Origin: Paraspadella gotoi
Lineage: Eukaryota > Chaetognatha
DNA: 64,000 bases
Reading direction: 5' to 3'
Assembly (NCBI GenBank): GCA_051294375.1
Contig: CM119263.1
Span: 10,262,210-10,326,209, forward strand
Below are positions 33,966 to 47,245 of the stretch, piece by piece. The notes below the pieces were generated by a model. That model was given only the letters and a program-made list of their open reading frames with translations. It searched no databases and was not told the origin of the DNA. A program made the translations under genes and the position numbers. The first letter of the stretch is position 1. Each line of letters starts with the position of its first letter.

Positions 33966-34975
33966 TCTACATCGAGAAAATTAATTTTTTCGAATTTAAA
34001 AATTGACTCTTTATTTCACAACAAAAGATTCAAGCAATTCTTTCATTTCTTTTTTTTAATCAAATTAAATCAAATTTTCCGCTTAGAAAACGAAACTATT
34101 ATTCTAATAATAAAGGTTTCTCTAGATTTACTTGAAATTGCTTACTCGACTAAAAAAACAGCTGGCTTCTGTGCCACGTCTTCCCGGAATTGGCACGGAA
34201 AACGTCAGAACGGTTTAAAGAGGAGAAGACTAAAGGGGATTTCTGACCGACTTCTTTCTTGAAAAGAATGACAGAGCTGACAGCTGACAATAACAATACA
34301 TTAGATCCTTGTCAGTTTAAAGTAAGAAAGGGTAAGGACTAAAATATATAAATAAGAGACTTTGACAATATACCTTTTGCCTTGTTTTAATTAATATAAC
34401 AAACTGACAAAAATTATATTTCTAATATGTTCTAACTTTTTTTTTTTTTTTCCTTACTTTTTCTCAGCTTTCTCTCCTTTCATCTTCCAGGTCGGACTTT
34501 TCCTCTCCCGAATTTCCAGAGGTGAGTTCCTCGCCAATCGGAACGCCTCAACCTCGGCCTTCGCAGCAGCGAAATCAAAAAGTCCTCCTGATTTCGATGA
34601 ATAAATAAACAGACGGGAAAACCGTTTTTCCTTCCAACTCCTTGAGCCCTTCGCCAAGCCCTTACTTTCTCTTTCCACTTCTCCTTTCCCGTTCTCCCTC
34701 CCGCCTCGACTTTCCCTACCTTACCTCAATCCACTTAACTCACCTCTCCAACTATTTCTCTCCGCTTCTTTGCCCGTGTTTTTTCCTTCGGGTCAAAAAT
34801 CAAAACTAAAAGCCAACTCTTGACCTTTCCGGTCACAGTGGTGAAAACGAAAGACGGGACAGAACTCAAACTGCCCGCCGCTGGTCTATTGACTGCAAAC
34901 TGTCTCCAAAAGCTTCCGCTGAAACGCCTATTTCATCACCTTCTCTTTTCCTGCTTTTAGCACGAAAAATATCCA
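33966..34975. repeat. Single-copy-like segment, duplicated at 42266-43227
   Basis: A kilobase with no gene seen. It contains a T run at 34437-34451 and pyrimidine-rich DNA at 34440-34760. The collinear copy at 42.3-43.2 kb and the inverted one at 47.9-48.9 kb carry different small indels. Confidence 0.7.
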
Positions 34976-34999
34976 TCTCTGTCTCTGTCTCTGTCTCTC

Positions 35000-35052
<53 letters not shown>

Positions 35053-35163
35053 TCTCTCTCCCTCTCTCTCCGTCTTCTCCCTTCCGTCCTCTCTCCACAT
35101 TCTCTCTCGCAAATCGCTCGTCTCGCTCTTCTCCTCCCCTCGCCTCTTCCCTCCCTCTCTCTC
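34976..35163. repeat. Long CT-rich tract at a segment junction
   Basis: (CT)n with TCC interruptions. In the second copy the matching tract (43228-43361) leads into different sequence, whereas here it is followed abruptly by a repeat of 31290. This is a likely misjoin point. Confidence 0.9.
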
Positions 35164-35492
35164 AAGTTGATTGAAAAATTAAACTCAAGCAGTTTTTTTT
35201 TATAATTACGCAAAGGGGAAAGTACTAAATACAAAACTTACCTTTTCCAAACAAAAAAAAAAACCTCCTACGATGTCGCCCGCACGATGAAATCGACCGG
35301 AACTACAGCAGCCGTCAGCAACGACAGCAACAACAGAAACAACAGCAACAACAGCAACGTCGGTCCCTTTTTTCATTCTTCGTCGAATCTCAATATCAAG
35401 TGATGGAAAAAACACTGGGGCTGATTTATGGCGGAAGATTAAGTCCGACTCTAAATCCCTCGCCCAAGTTTTTTTTCGCCCGAGAAAGGGAG

Positions 35493-35531
<39 letters not shown>

Positions 35532-35961
35532 AGGGATTAGAGAGAGGGAGACATATTTTTAGGAAAAATGAACTGCCAGGGCGAGAGAAAGAGAATAAGC
35601 TCGATAAAAAACCCAAAAATGTGGTCCCGAAAAAAAAAGTTGGAACAATAGAGCGAATATGATGTAGTTTTAGTAAAATTCTTTTAAACTAAAGTCAATT
35701 TATTTTAAATTTTAAAATTCCCGATTTTAACAAATGAAACAGGGCAAGAAAGAAACATACATGTATAATAAGTAAAGAATGAAGAAACGAGCGAACAAAT
35801 GAGCTGCAGTCACTTCTTTTCCGAAGATTGAGTCTCAAGAAAAAGAAAAAAAGTTCTTTAAGGAAGATTAACAGTCAGTCGTTTTCCCTCTCTGTCTCTG
35901 TCTCTGTCTTTCTATCTCTTTCTTTTTTTCTTGGCTCTATTTTCTCTTTCAGTCTCTTACA

Positions 35962-36034
<73 letters not shown>

Positions 36035-36255
36035 CCCTATCTTTACTCTCCACTTTTTTTAAAACTTTCTCTCTCTAAAAAGATCCATCTTCCTGGAATT
36101 TTGACGAAAATTCCAGTTTTAAGAAAAGAAGAAGATGAAAAAATATTCAAAGGAAATCCGTCATAATTTCTGCGGACAGAAATTAGATCCGTAAAAGATG
36201 CTCCCCGCCGGAACCAGAGAGGATGACGACGACGACGATGAGGACGACGACGATG
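35164..36255. repeat. Second copy of the 1.1 kb segment, ending in GAC repeats
   Basis: Collinear with 31290-32400 up to a short GACGACGAT tract (36220-36255), after which the sequence jumps to a copy of 21745. It contains a GA tract (35490-35550) and a pure CT tract (35962-36030). Confidence 0.85.
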
Positions 36256-36914
36256 AGAAGAGTGGATAAAAGGATATTTAGTATTCGCGAAATATAATTT
36301 ATTCCGTCTTTCTCCGTTGCTCGTTGTCATTTTTTTTAGGGTGGTAGATTTCTTTTAAGAAATCTGTTTACTTATGAAATGAAAGGAAATTATATATAAG
36401 TTCTTCCTCATTATCGTTTCGAGTATTTTTTTTTTCTTTACGAAATTATGCGGAATGGTAATTCAGAATTTTCGAGTATTTTCCTTTCATTTTTTTTGTT
36501 CTCCCCCCCCAAAAAAAAACCAACAAAAACAAAAAACGATCTCTGTTCTCGATTTCAGCAAGGAATCGTCTCCTCTAGAAAGGACAATCTGCAAAATCTC
36601 CCGATTCCAAACACAGATGCCTCTCTCCTCCTTCATACCAGTTCGCTTCTTACTCCTTTTCTAAACGCTTTTACCCCTCCCCACTTCCCCCCGCTTTATA
36701 TACAACATCCCTTCCTTTATCCCTCTCTTTCCGCTCATCTTCCCTGCTCGCCCTTCCCCAAATCGGGCTCCTTCCGTTTCCCTTTCCCGGATGCCCATGG
36801 CCCAATTACGCCCGCGAAGCGCGCATTCCCTTTCCCAATTTCTGATTTTGAGCCGCGAGACTCGAAGCTTCGCGACTCCATCATGCAATTTTCCGGATTT
36901 GGAGAGCTTGGCGA

Positions 36915-37680
36915 ATCACCCCATCCGTAACTTTCCCCATCTCTTTACAACTGTTCTCGCCACTCCCGTCCTCCGCTTCCCCACATCCGTAAGCTGTCAC
37001 CCCCATCTCTTTACAACTGTTCTCAGCCAATCCGTCCTCTGCTTTCCCCACATTCCGTAACTGTCAACCCCATCTTTTACACAGCTGTTTCTCTTCAGCC
37101 ACTCCGTCCTCCGCTTTCCCTCCCACATCGTAATGTCACCCCATCTCTTTACAACTGTTCGGCCACTCCGTTCCTCCGCTTCCCCCCCATGCATCGTAAC
37201 TGTCACCTGGCGCATCTCTTTACAAACTGTTCTCGCCACTTATCCCGTCCTCCGCTTTCCCTCCACATCCGTACTGTCAACCCCCATCTCTTTACAAACT
37301 GTTCTTACCATGCCACTCCCGTCCTCCTGCCTTTCCCCACAGTCCGTAACTGTCCAGCCTGCACATCGTCTTTAACAAACTGTTCTCGCCACTCCCGTCC
37401 TCCGCTTCCGCCCACATCCTAAGCTGTCCACCCCTTCCTTTACAACTGTTCTCGCCACTTCGTCCTCTTGCTTTCCGCGCACTATCCGTAACTGGTCACC
37501 GCGCATCTCTTTACAAACTGGATACGCGCCACTACCCGTCCTCCCACTTCCCTCCAAATCCAGTAACTGTCACCCCGGCATCTCTTTACAAACTGTTCTC
37601 CGGCACTCCCGTCTCCGCTTCCCCCCACTATCCGTAACTGTTCCACCACTCATATCTTTTCACGACACCCATCGCTTGAC
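36915..37680. repeat. 70-base minisatellite, about eleven units
   Basis: CTCTTTACAA-type anchors recur near 36942, 37006, 37072, 37148, 37213, 37290, 37368, 37437, 37507, 37583 and 37658, giving spacings of 64-78 bases. Same family as 22376-22500; inverted copy at 53261-54030. Confidence 0.9.
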
Positions 37681-38474
37681 TGTCGATGCCGATCCCTATT
37701 CTCGCAACCCTCTTCACAACATAACGAATCACCGCTAACAGTTACTCTCTCCCTCCGGGTTTAAACTCGGTACCCTTGCAGCCTCGTAAATACTTTCACT
37801 GCTTCTTTTTGAGTTTGCTATTCATCTTTATTCTATTTTACTTAATTCTCGCCAACGGTATTTTTACATCATTTTCCATATGTTTTAATACTTTTTGCAA
37901 AATTTGTAAAACTCTGAACTTTTCAACGTTTCAACCATACCAGTATCGGATAGTCGGGCGATTACCCCGATTTTCCGAAATTATGCCCTATCCTCCTCCT
38001 AACTGCTCTACATTCTATCCTCCTTTATCCCTTCCTCTATCGCTTGCTTACGCACCAGGCCTCAACCGCAATAATCGGTTATCAGTTTTAGAAAGTCGCG
38101 GGGTTTAAGTTTTGTCCCGTTGTTTCTTTTCTTTAAAAAATATAAATGAAAATTCCAAACGGACCGTACTGGGTATTGTGGGAGCCACATTTTTATTTTT
38201 ATGCATCCTTTGTTTTTATTATTATTACTCAATTATTTTTTATTAGCGTCTCTTTATTATTTTTATTTTCTTTGTTTTTATTAGCGTGAATACGTGACTA
38301 ACGTGACTATACTCCATTGTCGTTTTTAGCGTCTCTTTGTTTAGTCTCATTTCGTTTTTAGGCGTCTTTTTGTCTCTTTTGTTTTTATTAGCGTCTTTAG
38401 TTTTTTATAGTGGTCTCCTTCTGTTGACTTTGCGTGCTTAGTAATATATAATGTATGTATATGTGTATGTTGTG

Positions 38475-39273
38475 TATATATGTAGATTATATATATATTG
38501 ATTATATTTTTTACTTTCTATTAATAGCATTGTGGTCCCTCCTGCCCTTTACTTAAACACATTGTGAATTTAAATTACTTATAATGACGTATTTTAATAA
38601 AAATAAAACCTTAGGCGTGTTACGCATTAAACATTTTTATACTAAGACATTTTTGTTTTTAACATTAAACAATTTATTTTTTTAAAAAAAGTATCCCTAT
38701 TTTGCCCTTTACTTTAACACATTATAGATTATTACATTTTAGCGTTATATTTCATTTATGCTTATATTTTTTAATTTTGTTCATTGTTTTTATTAACGCT
38801 TGTTTTTCGATTTATGCTTTAATATTTTTTTTGTTTTTGTCTTTGTTTCAATATTTTTGGACTTTTAAAAATTTTAGAATTTGAACGTTCTTGTATTTGT
38901 ATTTGTTGCTTGTATTTTATAGTCTTCTTATGAATTAGTTCATAAATATTTTTATTGATGAGTCGATTAAACCGTTGTGTCTTTTGTTTCTTGATTTTTT
39001 TGGTTTAAAATTTTGAATTTTGAACGTTCTTGTAACGTTATATTTTATAGTTTCTTATGAATTAGTAACATAACATTTTATTTATGATCCACTTAAAACG
39101 TTAAATTTTAAATGTTAAACAGTTTAAACGTTAATTTTAAAATAGACCGAGGTTAGTCTATTTAAGCGTTTGGTGTCTTGTGTTTCTTGTTTGCTTCCTT
39201 TTTATAGCTGAATGTTTTTGGTTTAAAAATTTGAATTTTGAACGTTAAAAAAAACAAAAAAAAAAAAAAAAAA
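38475..39273. repeat. AT-rich unit, third copy
   Basis: Same order as 29466-30243, ending in an interrupted A run. Noisier than the first two copies. Confidence 0.85.
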
Positions 39274-39279
39274 CGCGAA

Positions 39280-39613
39280 AAGTTGATTTGAAAATTAAAC
39301 TCAAGCAGTTTTTTTTTTAATAAATTAGCAAAGGGGAAAGTACTAAATACAAAACTTACCTTTCCAGCAAAAAAAAAAACTCCTTACGATTCGCCCGCAC
39401 GATGAAATCGACCGGAACTACAGCAGCCGCTCGCAACGAACAGCAACAACAGAAACAACAGAACACAGCAACGTCGGTCCATTTTTTCATTCTTCGTCGA
39501 ATCTCATATCAAAAGTGATGGAAAAAACACTGGGGCTGATTTAATGGGCGGAAGATTAAGGTCGCGACTCTAAATCCCTCGCCCAATTTTTTTTTCGCCC
39601 CGAGAAAGGGAGG

Positions 39614-39665
<52 letters not shown>

Positions 39666-40405
39666 AGAGAGAGAAGAGAGAGAGAGAGGAGAGGGATTAG
39701 AGAGAGGGAGACCATATTTTTTTAGGAAAAATGAACTGCAGGGCGAGAGAAAGAGAATAAGCTCGATAAAAAACCCAAAAAATGTGGTCCCGAAAAAAAA
39801 AAGTTGGAACAATCAGAGCGAATATGATGTAGTTTTATAGTAAAATTCTTTAAACTAAAGTCAATTTATTATTAATTTTAAAATTCCCGATGTTTAACAA
39901 ATGAAACAGGGCAAGAAAGAAACATACATGTATAAAGTAAGAATTGAAGAAACGAGCGAACAAATGAGCTGCAGTCACTTCTTTTCCGAAGATTGAGTCC
40001 TCAAGAAAAAGAAAAAAAGTTTCTTTAAGGAAGATTAACAGTCAGTCGTTTTCCCTCTCTGTCTCTGTCTCTGTCTTTCTATCTCTTTCTTTTTTTCTTG
40101 GCTCTATTTTCTCTTTCAGTCTCTTACACACTTTCCTCCTCTCCTCTCATCTCCAGCCTCTCTCTCTCTCTCTCAGTCTCTCTCTCCTCCGCGTCTCTCC
40201 TATCCTCCTCTCTCTCCCTCTCTCTCTCTCCTCCATCCCTATCTTTACTCTCCACTTTTTTTAAAACTTTCTCTCTCTAAAAAGATCCATCTTCCTGGAT
40301 TTTGACGAAATTCCAGTTTTAAGAAACGAAGAAGATGAAAAAATATTCAAAGGAAATCCGTCATAATTTCTGCGGACAGAAATTAGATCCGTAAAAGATG
40401 CTCCC
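39280..40405. repeat. Third copy of the 1.1 kb segment
   Basis: Collinear with 31290-32400, with the GA tract at 39612-39700 and CT-rich stretch at 40055-40245. Confidence 0.85.
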
Positions 40406-41464
40406 GCCGGAACCAAGAGGAATGAGACGACGACGAGAGGACGAGACGATGAGGGGACGACGACGATGCGTGAACGACGCACGATGAAGGACGGACGACG
40501 ATGAGGCCACGACGATCGACGATGACGCGAGCAGATGAGGACGACGACGACCGAATCGTTGTAGAGACCGACGATGGCAAACGACTAAACGGATTAGTTA
40601 CGACGGCGATGGCGACGACGATGGCGACGACGATGCGACCGAAGAACGATGCGACGAGACGAATAGCGACGACGATAGTGACGAACGATGGCAAACGACA
40701 ATAGCGACGAACGACGGGCAACGACGATCGCGAGACAGCAGACTGAAGCGACAACGATAGCGACAACAATGGCGACGACGATAGCAATGAGACGACGATG
40801 AATGATGAGGACGATGAACGCAACGATGAGGAGCGGACGAAGAACATGGCGATGACAGCGTAATTATGACGGCGATGGCGACGACGATGCGAGCGACGAG
40901 GCGACGACGATAGCGACCGCAGATGGCGAGACGATGGCGACGACGATAGCGACGACGATAGCGACGACGGTGCGNNNNNNNNNNNNNNNNNNNNNNNNNA
41001 CGATTGAGTGAACGACGAGACACGATGAAAGGACGAACGTACGGGAATGAGGACGAACGGACGGACGACGATGACGGCGATACGAGACGACGATTGAGAC
41101 GACGGCATGGGACGGACACGACGAACGTTGTAGAGACCGACCATGGCAAACGACTTAAACGTAAGATTAGTTGACAGAGTACGGCGAGGCGGACGACGAC
41201 ACAATGGCGACGCACGATGGCGACCGAGACGATAGCGACGGACGATAGCGGACGACGATAGTGACGACGATGGCAACGACAATTAGCGAACGAACGACGC
41301 GCCAACCGGAGAGTACGATGCGCTGCAGATGACGGCCGACGATGGCGACGACGATGGCGACGACGATGGCGACGACACCGTTGATGATGATAGCAAAGAC
41401 GTCTGCAATTAAACTTTCGGGACGAAGGAGACGATGAAGTCTTTCCTGCAATGTTGCCGACGAT

Positions 41465-41495
<31 letters not shown>

Positions 41496-41604
41496 ATAGA
41501 AACGACGATAGCGACGTCGATAGCGACGATGTCAAGTCTAAAAGCGACGGCGACGGAAGACGCAAATTAAAACAACGACGACGACGACGATGATGATGAT
41601 TATA

Positions 41605-41659
<55 letters not shown>

Positions 41660-41735
41660 CGATGATGATGATGATGATGATGCTCACGATAACGTATCGG
41701 TGACGACGACGGAGACAACGAAAGCCATGACGAAA
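40405..41735. repeat. (GAC)n/(GAT)n trinucleotide tract, second copy, with gap
   Basis: Degenerate GACGACGATGGC-type repeats on both sides of the 25 N gap, then a run of GAT units (41590-41680). Frames give Arg/His/Ile/Ser runs, including a pure His run, and are not genes. Confidence 0.9.
40975..40999. other. Assembly gap, 25 N
   Basis: Exactly 25 N inside the trinucleotide tract. The opposite arm is continuous at the matching point (about 50.0-50.1 kb). Confidence 0.99.
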
Positions 41736-41994
41736 ACGTAAAGGGTGGAATTTCCCGTTAAGACTCCACGAGAAAACAAAAAAAACACACGTAATTGCTT
41801 CGTGCGTCGTTCTCCGTTCGGCGTTGCTTTCTGTGCCACTCCCGTCGACACTCCCTAAGCCACTGCCGCCTTTCTTCGCCGCCACCGCCACCAAAAGTCT
41901 GCCGTAGAAGATCATCGAGTTTTAGAGAGAAACAGAAGATGTTTTGGGACGAAACTTAAGAGAACGATTTCCGGTCGCCATGGCAACGGCAACG

Positions 41995-42265
41995 GGTTGC
42001 GCGTTAACGGTTGTAGATTTAACAGTCGTCGGGTTGACAGTCGTTGAGGTAACGGTCCGCGTTTTAACGGTTGTTGAGTTAACGGTCGTTGAGTTAACGG
42101 TTGTTGAGTTAGTTGAGTTTAGTTAGTAGTTGTCTTTTTGAGTTAACGGTTATCAAATTGTCAAAGTAATGGTTATTGAGTTAACAGTTGTCAAAGTAAT
42201 GGTCAGTGAGTTAACAATCATTGAGTTAAAAGTTGTCGAGTTAACAGTTATCGAGTTAATCATTC
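41995..42265. repeat. GTTAAC minisatellite, second copy
   Basis: Same units and order as 33731-33965. Confidence 0.9.
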
Positions 42266-43227
42266 TCAATCATTCTCATCGAGAAAATTAATTTTTTCGA
42301 TTTAAAAATTATGACTCTTTATTTTACAACAAAGATTCAAGCAATTCTTTCATTTCTTTTTTTTAATCAAATTAATCAAATTTTCGCGCTTGAAACGAAA
42401 CTATTATTCTAATCAATAAAGGTTTTTCTAGATTTACTGAAATTGCTTACTGACTTAAACAGCTGGCTTCTGTGCCAACGTCTTCCGGAATTGGCACGGA
42501 ACGCAGAACGGTTAAGAGGAGAAGACTAAAGGGGATTCTGACCGACTTCTTTCTTGAAAGAATGACAGAGCTGACAGCCTGACAATACATACATTAGATC
42601 CTTGTCAGTTAAAGTAAGAAAGGGTAAGGACTAAAATATAAATAAGGCAACTTGACAAATATTACCTTGCTCTTGTAATTAATATAACAAACTGACAAAA
42701 AAATTATATTTTCTAAGCTTAACTTTTTTTCCTTACTTTTTCTCAGCTTCTCTCCTTTCATCTTCCAGGTCGGACTTTCCTCTCCCGAATTTCCAGAGGT
42801 GAGTTCCTCGCAATCGGAACCTCACCCTCGGCCTTCGCAGCAGCGAATCAAAAGTCTCCTGATTCGATGAATAAATAATCAGACGGGAAAACCGTTTTTC
42901 CTTCCAACTCCTTTGACCCTTCGCAAGCCTTACTTTCTCTTTCCCTTCTCCTTTCCCCGTTCTCCCTCCCGCCTCGACCTTTCCCTACCTTACTCAATCC
43001 ACTTTCCTCACCTCTCCAACTATTTCTCTCCGCTTCTTTGCCCGTGTTTTTCCTTCGGGTCAAAAATCAAAACATAAAAGCCAACTCTGACCTTTCGGTC
43101 ACGTGTGAAAACGGGACAGAACTCAAACTGCCGCCGCTGGTCTATTGACTGCAAACTGTCTCCAACAAGCTTCCGCTGAAACGCCTATTCATCACCTTCT
43201 CTCTTCTGCTTTAGCACGAAAAATCTC

Positions 43228-43228
43228 C

Positions 43229-43279
<51 letters not shown>

Positions 43280-43282
43280 TCT

Positions 43283-43348
<66 letters not shown>

Positions 43349-43361
43349 ATCTCTCTCTCTC
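43228..43361. repeat. (CT)n tract
   Basis: Interrupted CT repeat corresponding to 34976-35163. Here it leads into unique sequence, which probably represents the true continuation of the locus. Inverted partner at about 47720-47870. Confidence 0.9.
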
Positions 43362-43819
43362 GTCATTTTCGTTTTCCCACTCAGATGCACAACTGGATTT
43401 CTAATCATCGCCGGGGTCAAGAGTCACTAAAACAACATTTTCCCCCCGAATTCTCCCCGGGGAAATTCCTCCGGGGAGCGGGGGGGGGTGGGGAAAGATG
43501 CAGAAAGGGCGATGGGAGAAATTGGGGCGCGGAGAAAAATGTCTGGGGTGACGATGAAAGAGATTGGGGTGGAGATTGTATCAAGTATCAAGTAGAGTTG
43601 AACAATTTGAGTGAGGAAAAGGACAAGAAGATCAAGCATCGTCTAAGCAGGGAAAGTTCTCGAAGACAGGCCCCTTCATTGCAGGGCGAGCTTTAAAAAG
43701 AGACTTTGGCAGGGTCGCGAAAAAGTAGGGCGAGACCAGCCCGGAACTGGAAGGATCGGTTCAGCCCCGGCTGGTCCAGAGTCGAGGTGCCTCTCGCTTC
43801 AGCCAAATGGAAATCATGA

Positions 43820-43832
43820 TAATTAATGGCGC

Positions 43833-43895
<63 letters not shown>
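43820..43895. repeat. (GA)n tract
   Basis: About 65 bases of GA, partner of the CT tract at 47180-47242 in the other arm. Confidence 0.95.
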
Positions 43896-43899
<4 letters not shown>

Positions 43900-44180
43900 G
43901 CAGCTTCTGTCGTATTCTCTTTCGACAAAAGGGGCAAAATCAATCAGAAAGTGAGGATTTGGAGTCTTGAAATGAACAAAACTTCTACCTCTACGAAAGA
44001 ATTGAATTTTATTGATGACTAATATAAAGTTTAAAAAAAAAACGTATAAAAAATATATTACTGTAAAACTGGTGAAATAAATAAAACTCGTCTCTCGCTG
44101 AGCTCTAACTCTCTCTCCGTCTTCCCTTCTATCTCATAACCCTTACCACAACTTCTCTCTTTTTCTTCCTCCTCCTTTCA

Positions 44181-44212
44181 ATGACCTCCTCCTCCTCCTC
44201 CTCCTCCTCCTT
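44181..44212. repeat. (CTC)n trinucleotide repeat
   Basis: About nine CTC units. The GAG partner is at 46871-46893 in the right arm. Confidence 0.9.
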
Positions 44213-44221
44213 ATTCCCTTC

Positions 44222-44479
44222 TCACCGGAACTTGAAATGACGTCTTGACGAAGGAAAAAAAACTGGAAGAACCAACTTTTGATTCGCGCTACCTCTGAGG
44301 TTGTGGACTGAGGACTGAAGAAGAGGGGAGTCGGGGACGGGCGCATCGGGAAGGTGGAAAAGGTCCGGGGATTCGAGAAGGTGTTTGCGGGGAGATGTTG
44401 TCGGAGGAAAAGAGGTAATGAGTAAAGCAGTTTGGGAGGTTAACATTAACGCCGTTTTAAAAATTCTGGACAGTGCCAT
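44222..44479 (-). CDS. Hypothetical 85-codon frame present in both palindrome arms
   Basis: Starts MALSRIFKTALMLTSQTALL and is of mixed composition. The right-arm partner (46609-46860, plus strand) keeps about the first 50 residues and then shifts frame. It could be a short exon or chance. No domain is recognised. Because both arms probably derive from one locus, its presence in both does not count as conservation. Confidence 0.12.
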   Translation of the reverse strand: MALSRIFKTALMLTSQTALLITSFPPTTSPRKHLLESPDLFHLPDAPVPDSPLLQSSVHNLRGSANQKLVLPVFFPSSRRHFKFR

Positions 44480-45451
44480 TTCGAAAGATCGCCAGTTTCA
44501 AAAATGATGCCTTTTCGGCGTCTTCGTAATTTTTCACCAAGATAACGCCGCTAAACAAAATCTAAGCATCAACTCTAAACGGGAGTGAGTCAGGCGCTTT
44601 ACTGTTTAAGCTTTACTTTACTGTTCCAAACATTTTTTATCGCGACGAGCGGCGTTGTAGAGTAAGGGAGAGAGAGAAAAATAGGAGAAGAAAAAGAACT
44701 GTGACAGACTGGAACCCGGGATAATGCATTAAAAAGTCGGAATAAGAAATAGATAGGATAAGAAATAGAATAGCGGATGAGAGAAGAAAGGAATGATAAT
44801 AGAGAAATTTAAGAATGAGAGAGAGGTAACAAATGGGCGACGAGGGATTAAACTGGAGGGAGAGAAAATCGTTGACTCATCAAATGTGGGACTTTGACCG
44901 ATTCATCGATAGATGTCACTTAAAGGAAACAGGATAACCTACAATAGTTTTTTTTTACTCAGTATTTCTCCAAGAATCTTGTTTCAACATGCAATGATAC
45001 TGATTTGAATTAAAATATTTTCATTTATCTTGACTATTTAAAAAAAAACAAAAGTCAAAAACAAAAACAAAAACAAAAACAAAAGTCGCATTGAGTATTG
45101 GTAGCGATTGAGACATAAAAAGGGAAAAGGGTTAAAGGTGGAAAACGAGAAAGATAATAAAACAAAGAAAAAGAAATCTGGGAGCCAGTTTTAGAAAAAT
45201 AGGAAAAATAAGAAAGAGAGAGGAAAAGACGAAAAAGAAAAGGAGGTTTTAGTAAAAGGAGATGATGCAAAGTAAATTGTGAGAGTGAATGACAAGGAGA
45301 ATGGAAAGATAAGATAAAGAAAAAAGTGGTTGAGGAGGCGAATATAAAGAGGGGATGGAGAAAAGAGAGAAGTACGGGAAATCGGGGAAAGATGGCGTCG
45401 TCGCGATTTCCGTTGGAGACGAAGAACGCGGAGGGGGGTTTGAAAAATGAA
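44480..45451. other. Unique sequence near the palindrome centre, no gene seen
   Basis: Single-copy apart from its inverted partner at about 45640-46610. It includes a short (AAAAAC)n run at 45056-45080. Lys/Arg-rich or Ser/Phe-rich frames on either strand are compositional. Confidence 0.5.
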
Positions 45452-45455
45452 AGAA

Positions 45456-45488
<33 letters not shown>

Positions 45489-45490
<2 letters not shown>

Positions 45491-45557
45491 TCTAATTTAA
45501 TTCCGCAAGTTCTTTCTCATCTTTTCTCATCATTCTAATTCCATCCTTCATTCCCTG

Positions 45558-45560
<3 letters not shown>
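45489..45560. other. 72-base loop at the palindrome centre
   Basis: Non-palindromic sequence between a (GA)n tract (45460-45488) on the left and a (CT)n tract (45561-45627) on the right. It contains CTCATCTTTTCTCATCATTC. It is not a recognisable sequencing adapter. Confidence 0.8.
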
Positions 45561-45631
<71 letters not shown>

Positions 45632-47179
45632 CTCTCGTTTTCTTTCATTTTTCAAACCCCCCTCCGCGTTCTTCGTCTCCACGGAAATCGCGACGACGCC
45701 ATCTTTCCCGATTTCCCGTACTTCTCTCTTTCTCCATCCCCTCTTTATATTCGCCTCCTCAACCACTTTTTTCTTTATCTTATCTTTCCATTCTCCTTGT
45801 CATTCACTCTCACAATTTACTTTGCATCATCTCCTTTTACTAAAACCTCCTTTTTCTTTCGTCTTTTCCTCTCTCTTTCTTATTTTTCCTATTTTTCTAA
45901 AACTGGCTCCCAGATTTCTTTTTCTTTGTTTTATTATCTTTCTCGTTTTCCACCTTTAACCCTTTTCCCTTTTTATGTCTCAATCGCTACCAATACTCAA
46001 TGCGACTTTTGTTTTTGTTTTTGTTTTTGTTTTGACTTTTGTTTTTTTTTAAATAGTCAAGATAAATGAAAATATTTTAATTCAAATCAGTATCATTGCA
46101 TGTTGAAACAAGATTCTTGGAGAAATACTGTAGTAAAAAAAAACTATTGTAGGTTATCCTGTTTCCTTTAAGTGACATCTATCGATGAATCGGTCAAAGT
46201 CCCCCACATTTGATGAGTCAACGATTTTCTCTCCCTCCAGTTTAATCCTCGTCGCCCATTTGTTACCTCTCTCTCATTCTTAATTTCTCTATTATCATTC
46301 CTTTCTTCTCTCATCCGCTATTCTATTTCTTATCCTATCTATTTCTTATCCGACTTTTAATGCATTATCCGCGGGTTCCAGTCTGTCACAGTTCTTTTTC
46401 TTCTCCTATTTTCTCTCTCTCCCTTACTCTACAACGCCGCTCGTCGCGATAAAAATGTTTGGAACAGTAAAGTAAAGCTTAAACAGTAAAGCGCCTGACT
46501 CACTCCCGTTTAGAGTTGATGCTTAGATTTTGTTTAGCGGCGTTATCTTGGTGAAAAAATTACGAAGACGCCGAAAAGGCATCATTTTGAAACTGGCGAT
46601 CTTTCGAAATGGCACTGTCCAGAATTTTTAAAACGGCGTTAATGTTAACCTCCCAAACTGCTTTACTCATTACCTCTTTTCCTCCGACAACATCTCCCCG
46701 CAAACACCTTCTCGAATCCCCGGACCTTTTCCACCTTCCCGATGCGCCCGTCCCCGACTCCCTTTCTTCAGTCCTCAGTCCACAACCTCAGAGTAGCGCG
46801 AATCAAAGTTGGTTCTTTCCAGTTTTTCCTTCGTCAAGACGTCATTTCAAGTTCCGGTGAGAAGGAATAAGGAGGAGGAGGAGGAGGAGGAGGTCATTGA
46901 AAGGAGGAGGAAGAAAAGAGAGAGAAGTGTGTGGTAAGGGTTATGAGATAGAAGGGAAGACGGAGAGAGAGTGAGCTCAGCGAGAGACGAGTTTTATTTA
47001 TTTCACCAGTTTTACAGATATAATTTTTTATACGTTTTTTTTTAAACTTTATATTAGTCATCAATAAATTCAATTCTTTCGTAGTAGAGGTAGAAGGTTT
47101 TGTTTCATTTCAAGACTCCAAATCCTCACTTTCTGATGATTTTGCCCCTTTTGTCGAAAGAGAATACGACAGGAAGCTG

Positions 47180-47245
<66 letters not shown>

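Larger units (their letters stand above)
36256..45488. repeat. Left arm of an 18.4 kb inverted repeat
   Basis: Reverse complement of 45561-54685. Left plus right coordinates sum to exactly 90,941 for 36256-38485, drifting to about 91,060-91,090 near the centre through many small indels. Its first 7 kb are themselves a noisy collinear copy of 21745-22990 plus 30275-35000. The content is minisatellite, AT-rich unit, GAC tract, GTTAAC minisatellite, CT tracts and about 2.1 kb (43.36-45.45 kb) seen nowhere else except the other arm. Confidence 0.9.

Noticed and set aside
36448-36930. 160-codon Pro/Ser/Phe-rich frame, also at 54011-54493
   Set aside because: Not maintained in the cleaner copy at 21.92-22.27 kb, where the frame is shorter and shifted by several indels.
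37776-38108. 110-residue frame identical in both palindrome arms (also 52833-53165)
   Set aside because: Identity reflects duplicated sequence data, not conservation. The cleaner copy near 22.6 kb does not keep the frame open.
40383-41282. 299-codon minus-strand frame
   Set aside because: It runs through the 25 N gap and the trinucleotide tract; composition is Ser/Arg/Val only.
41538-41915. Frames with long His or Ile runs
   Set aside because: These are the ATG/CAT/ATC registers of a GAT trinucleotide repeat.
45489-45560. Sequencing-adapter remnant at the palindrome loop
   Set aside because: The loop sequence does not resemble the hairpin adapter I know, so the artefact reading rests on symmetry and shared errors rather than on visible adapter.
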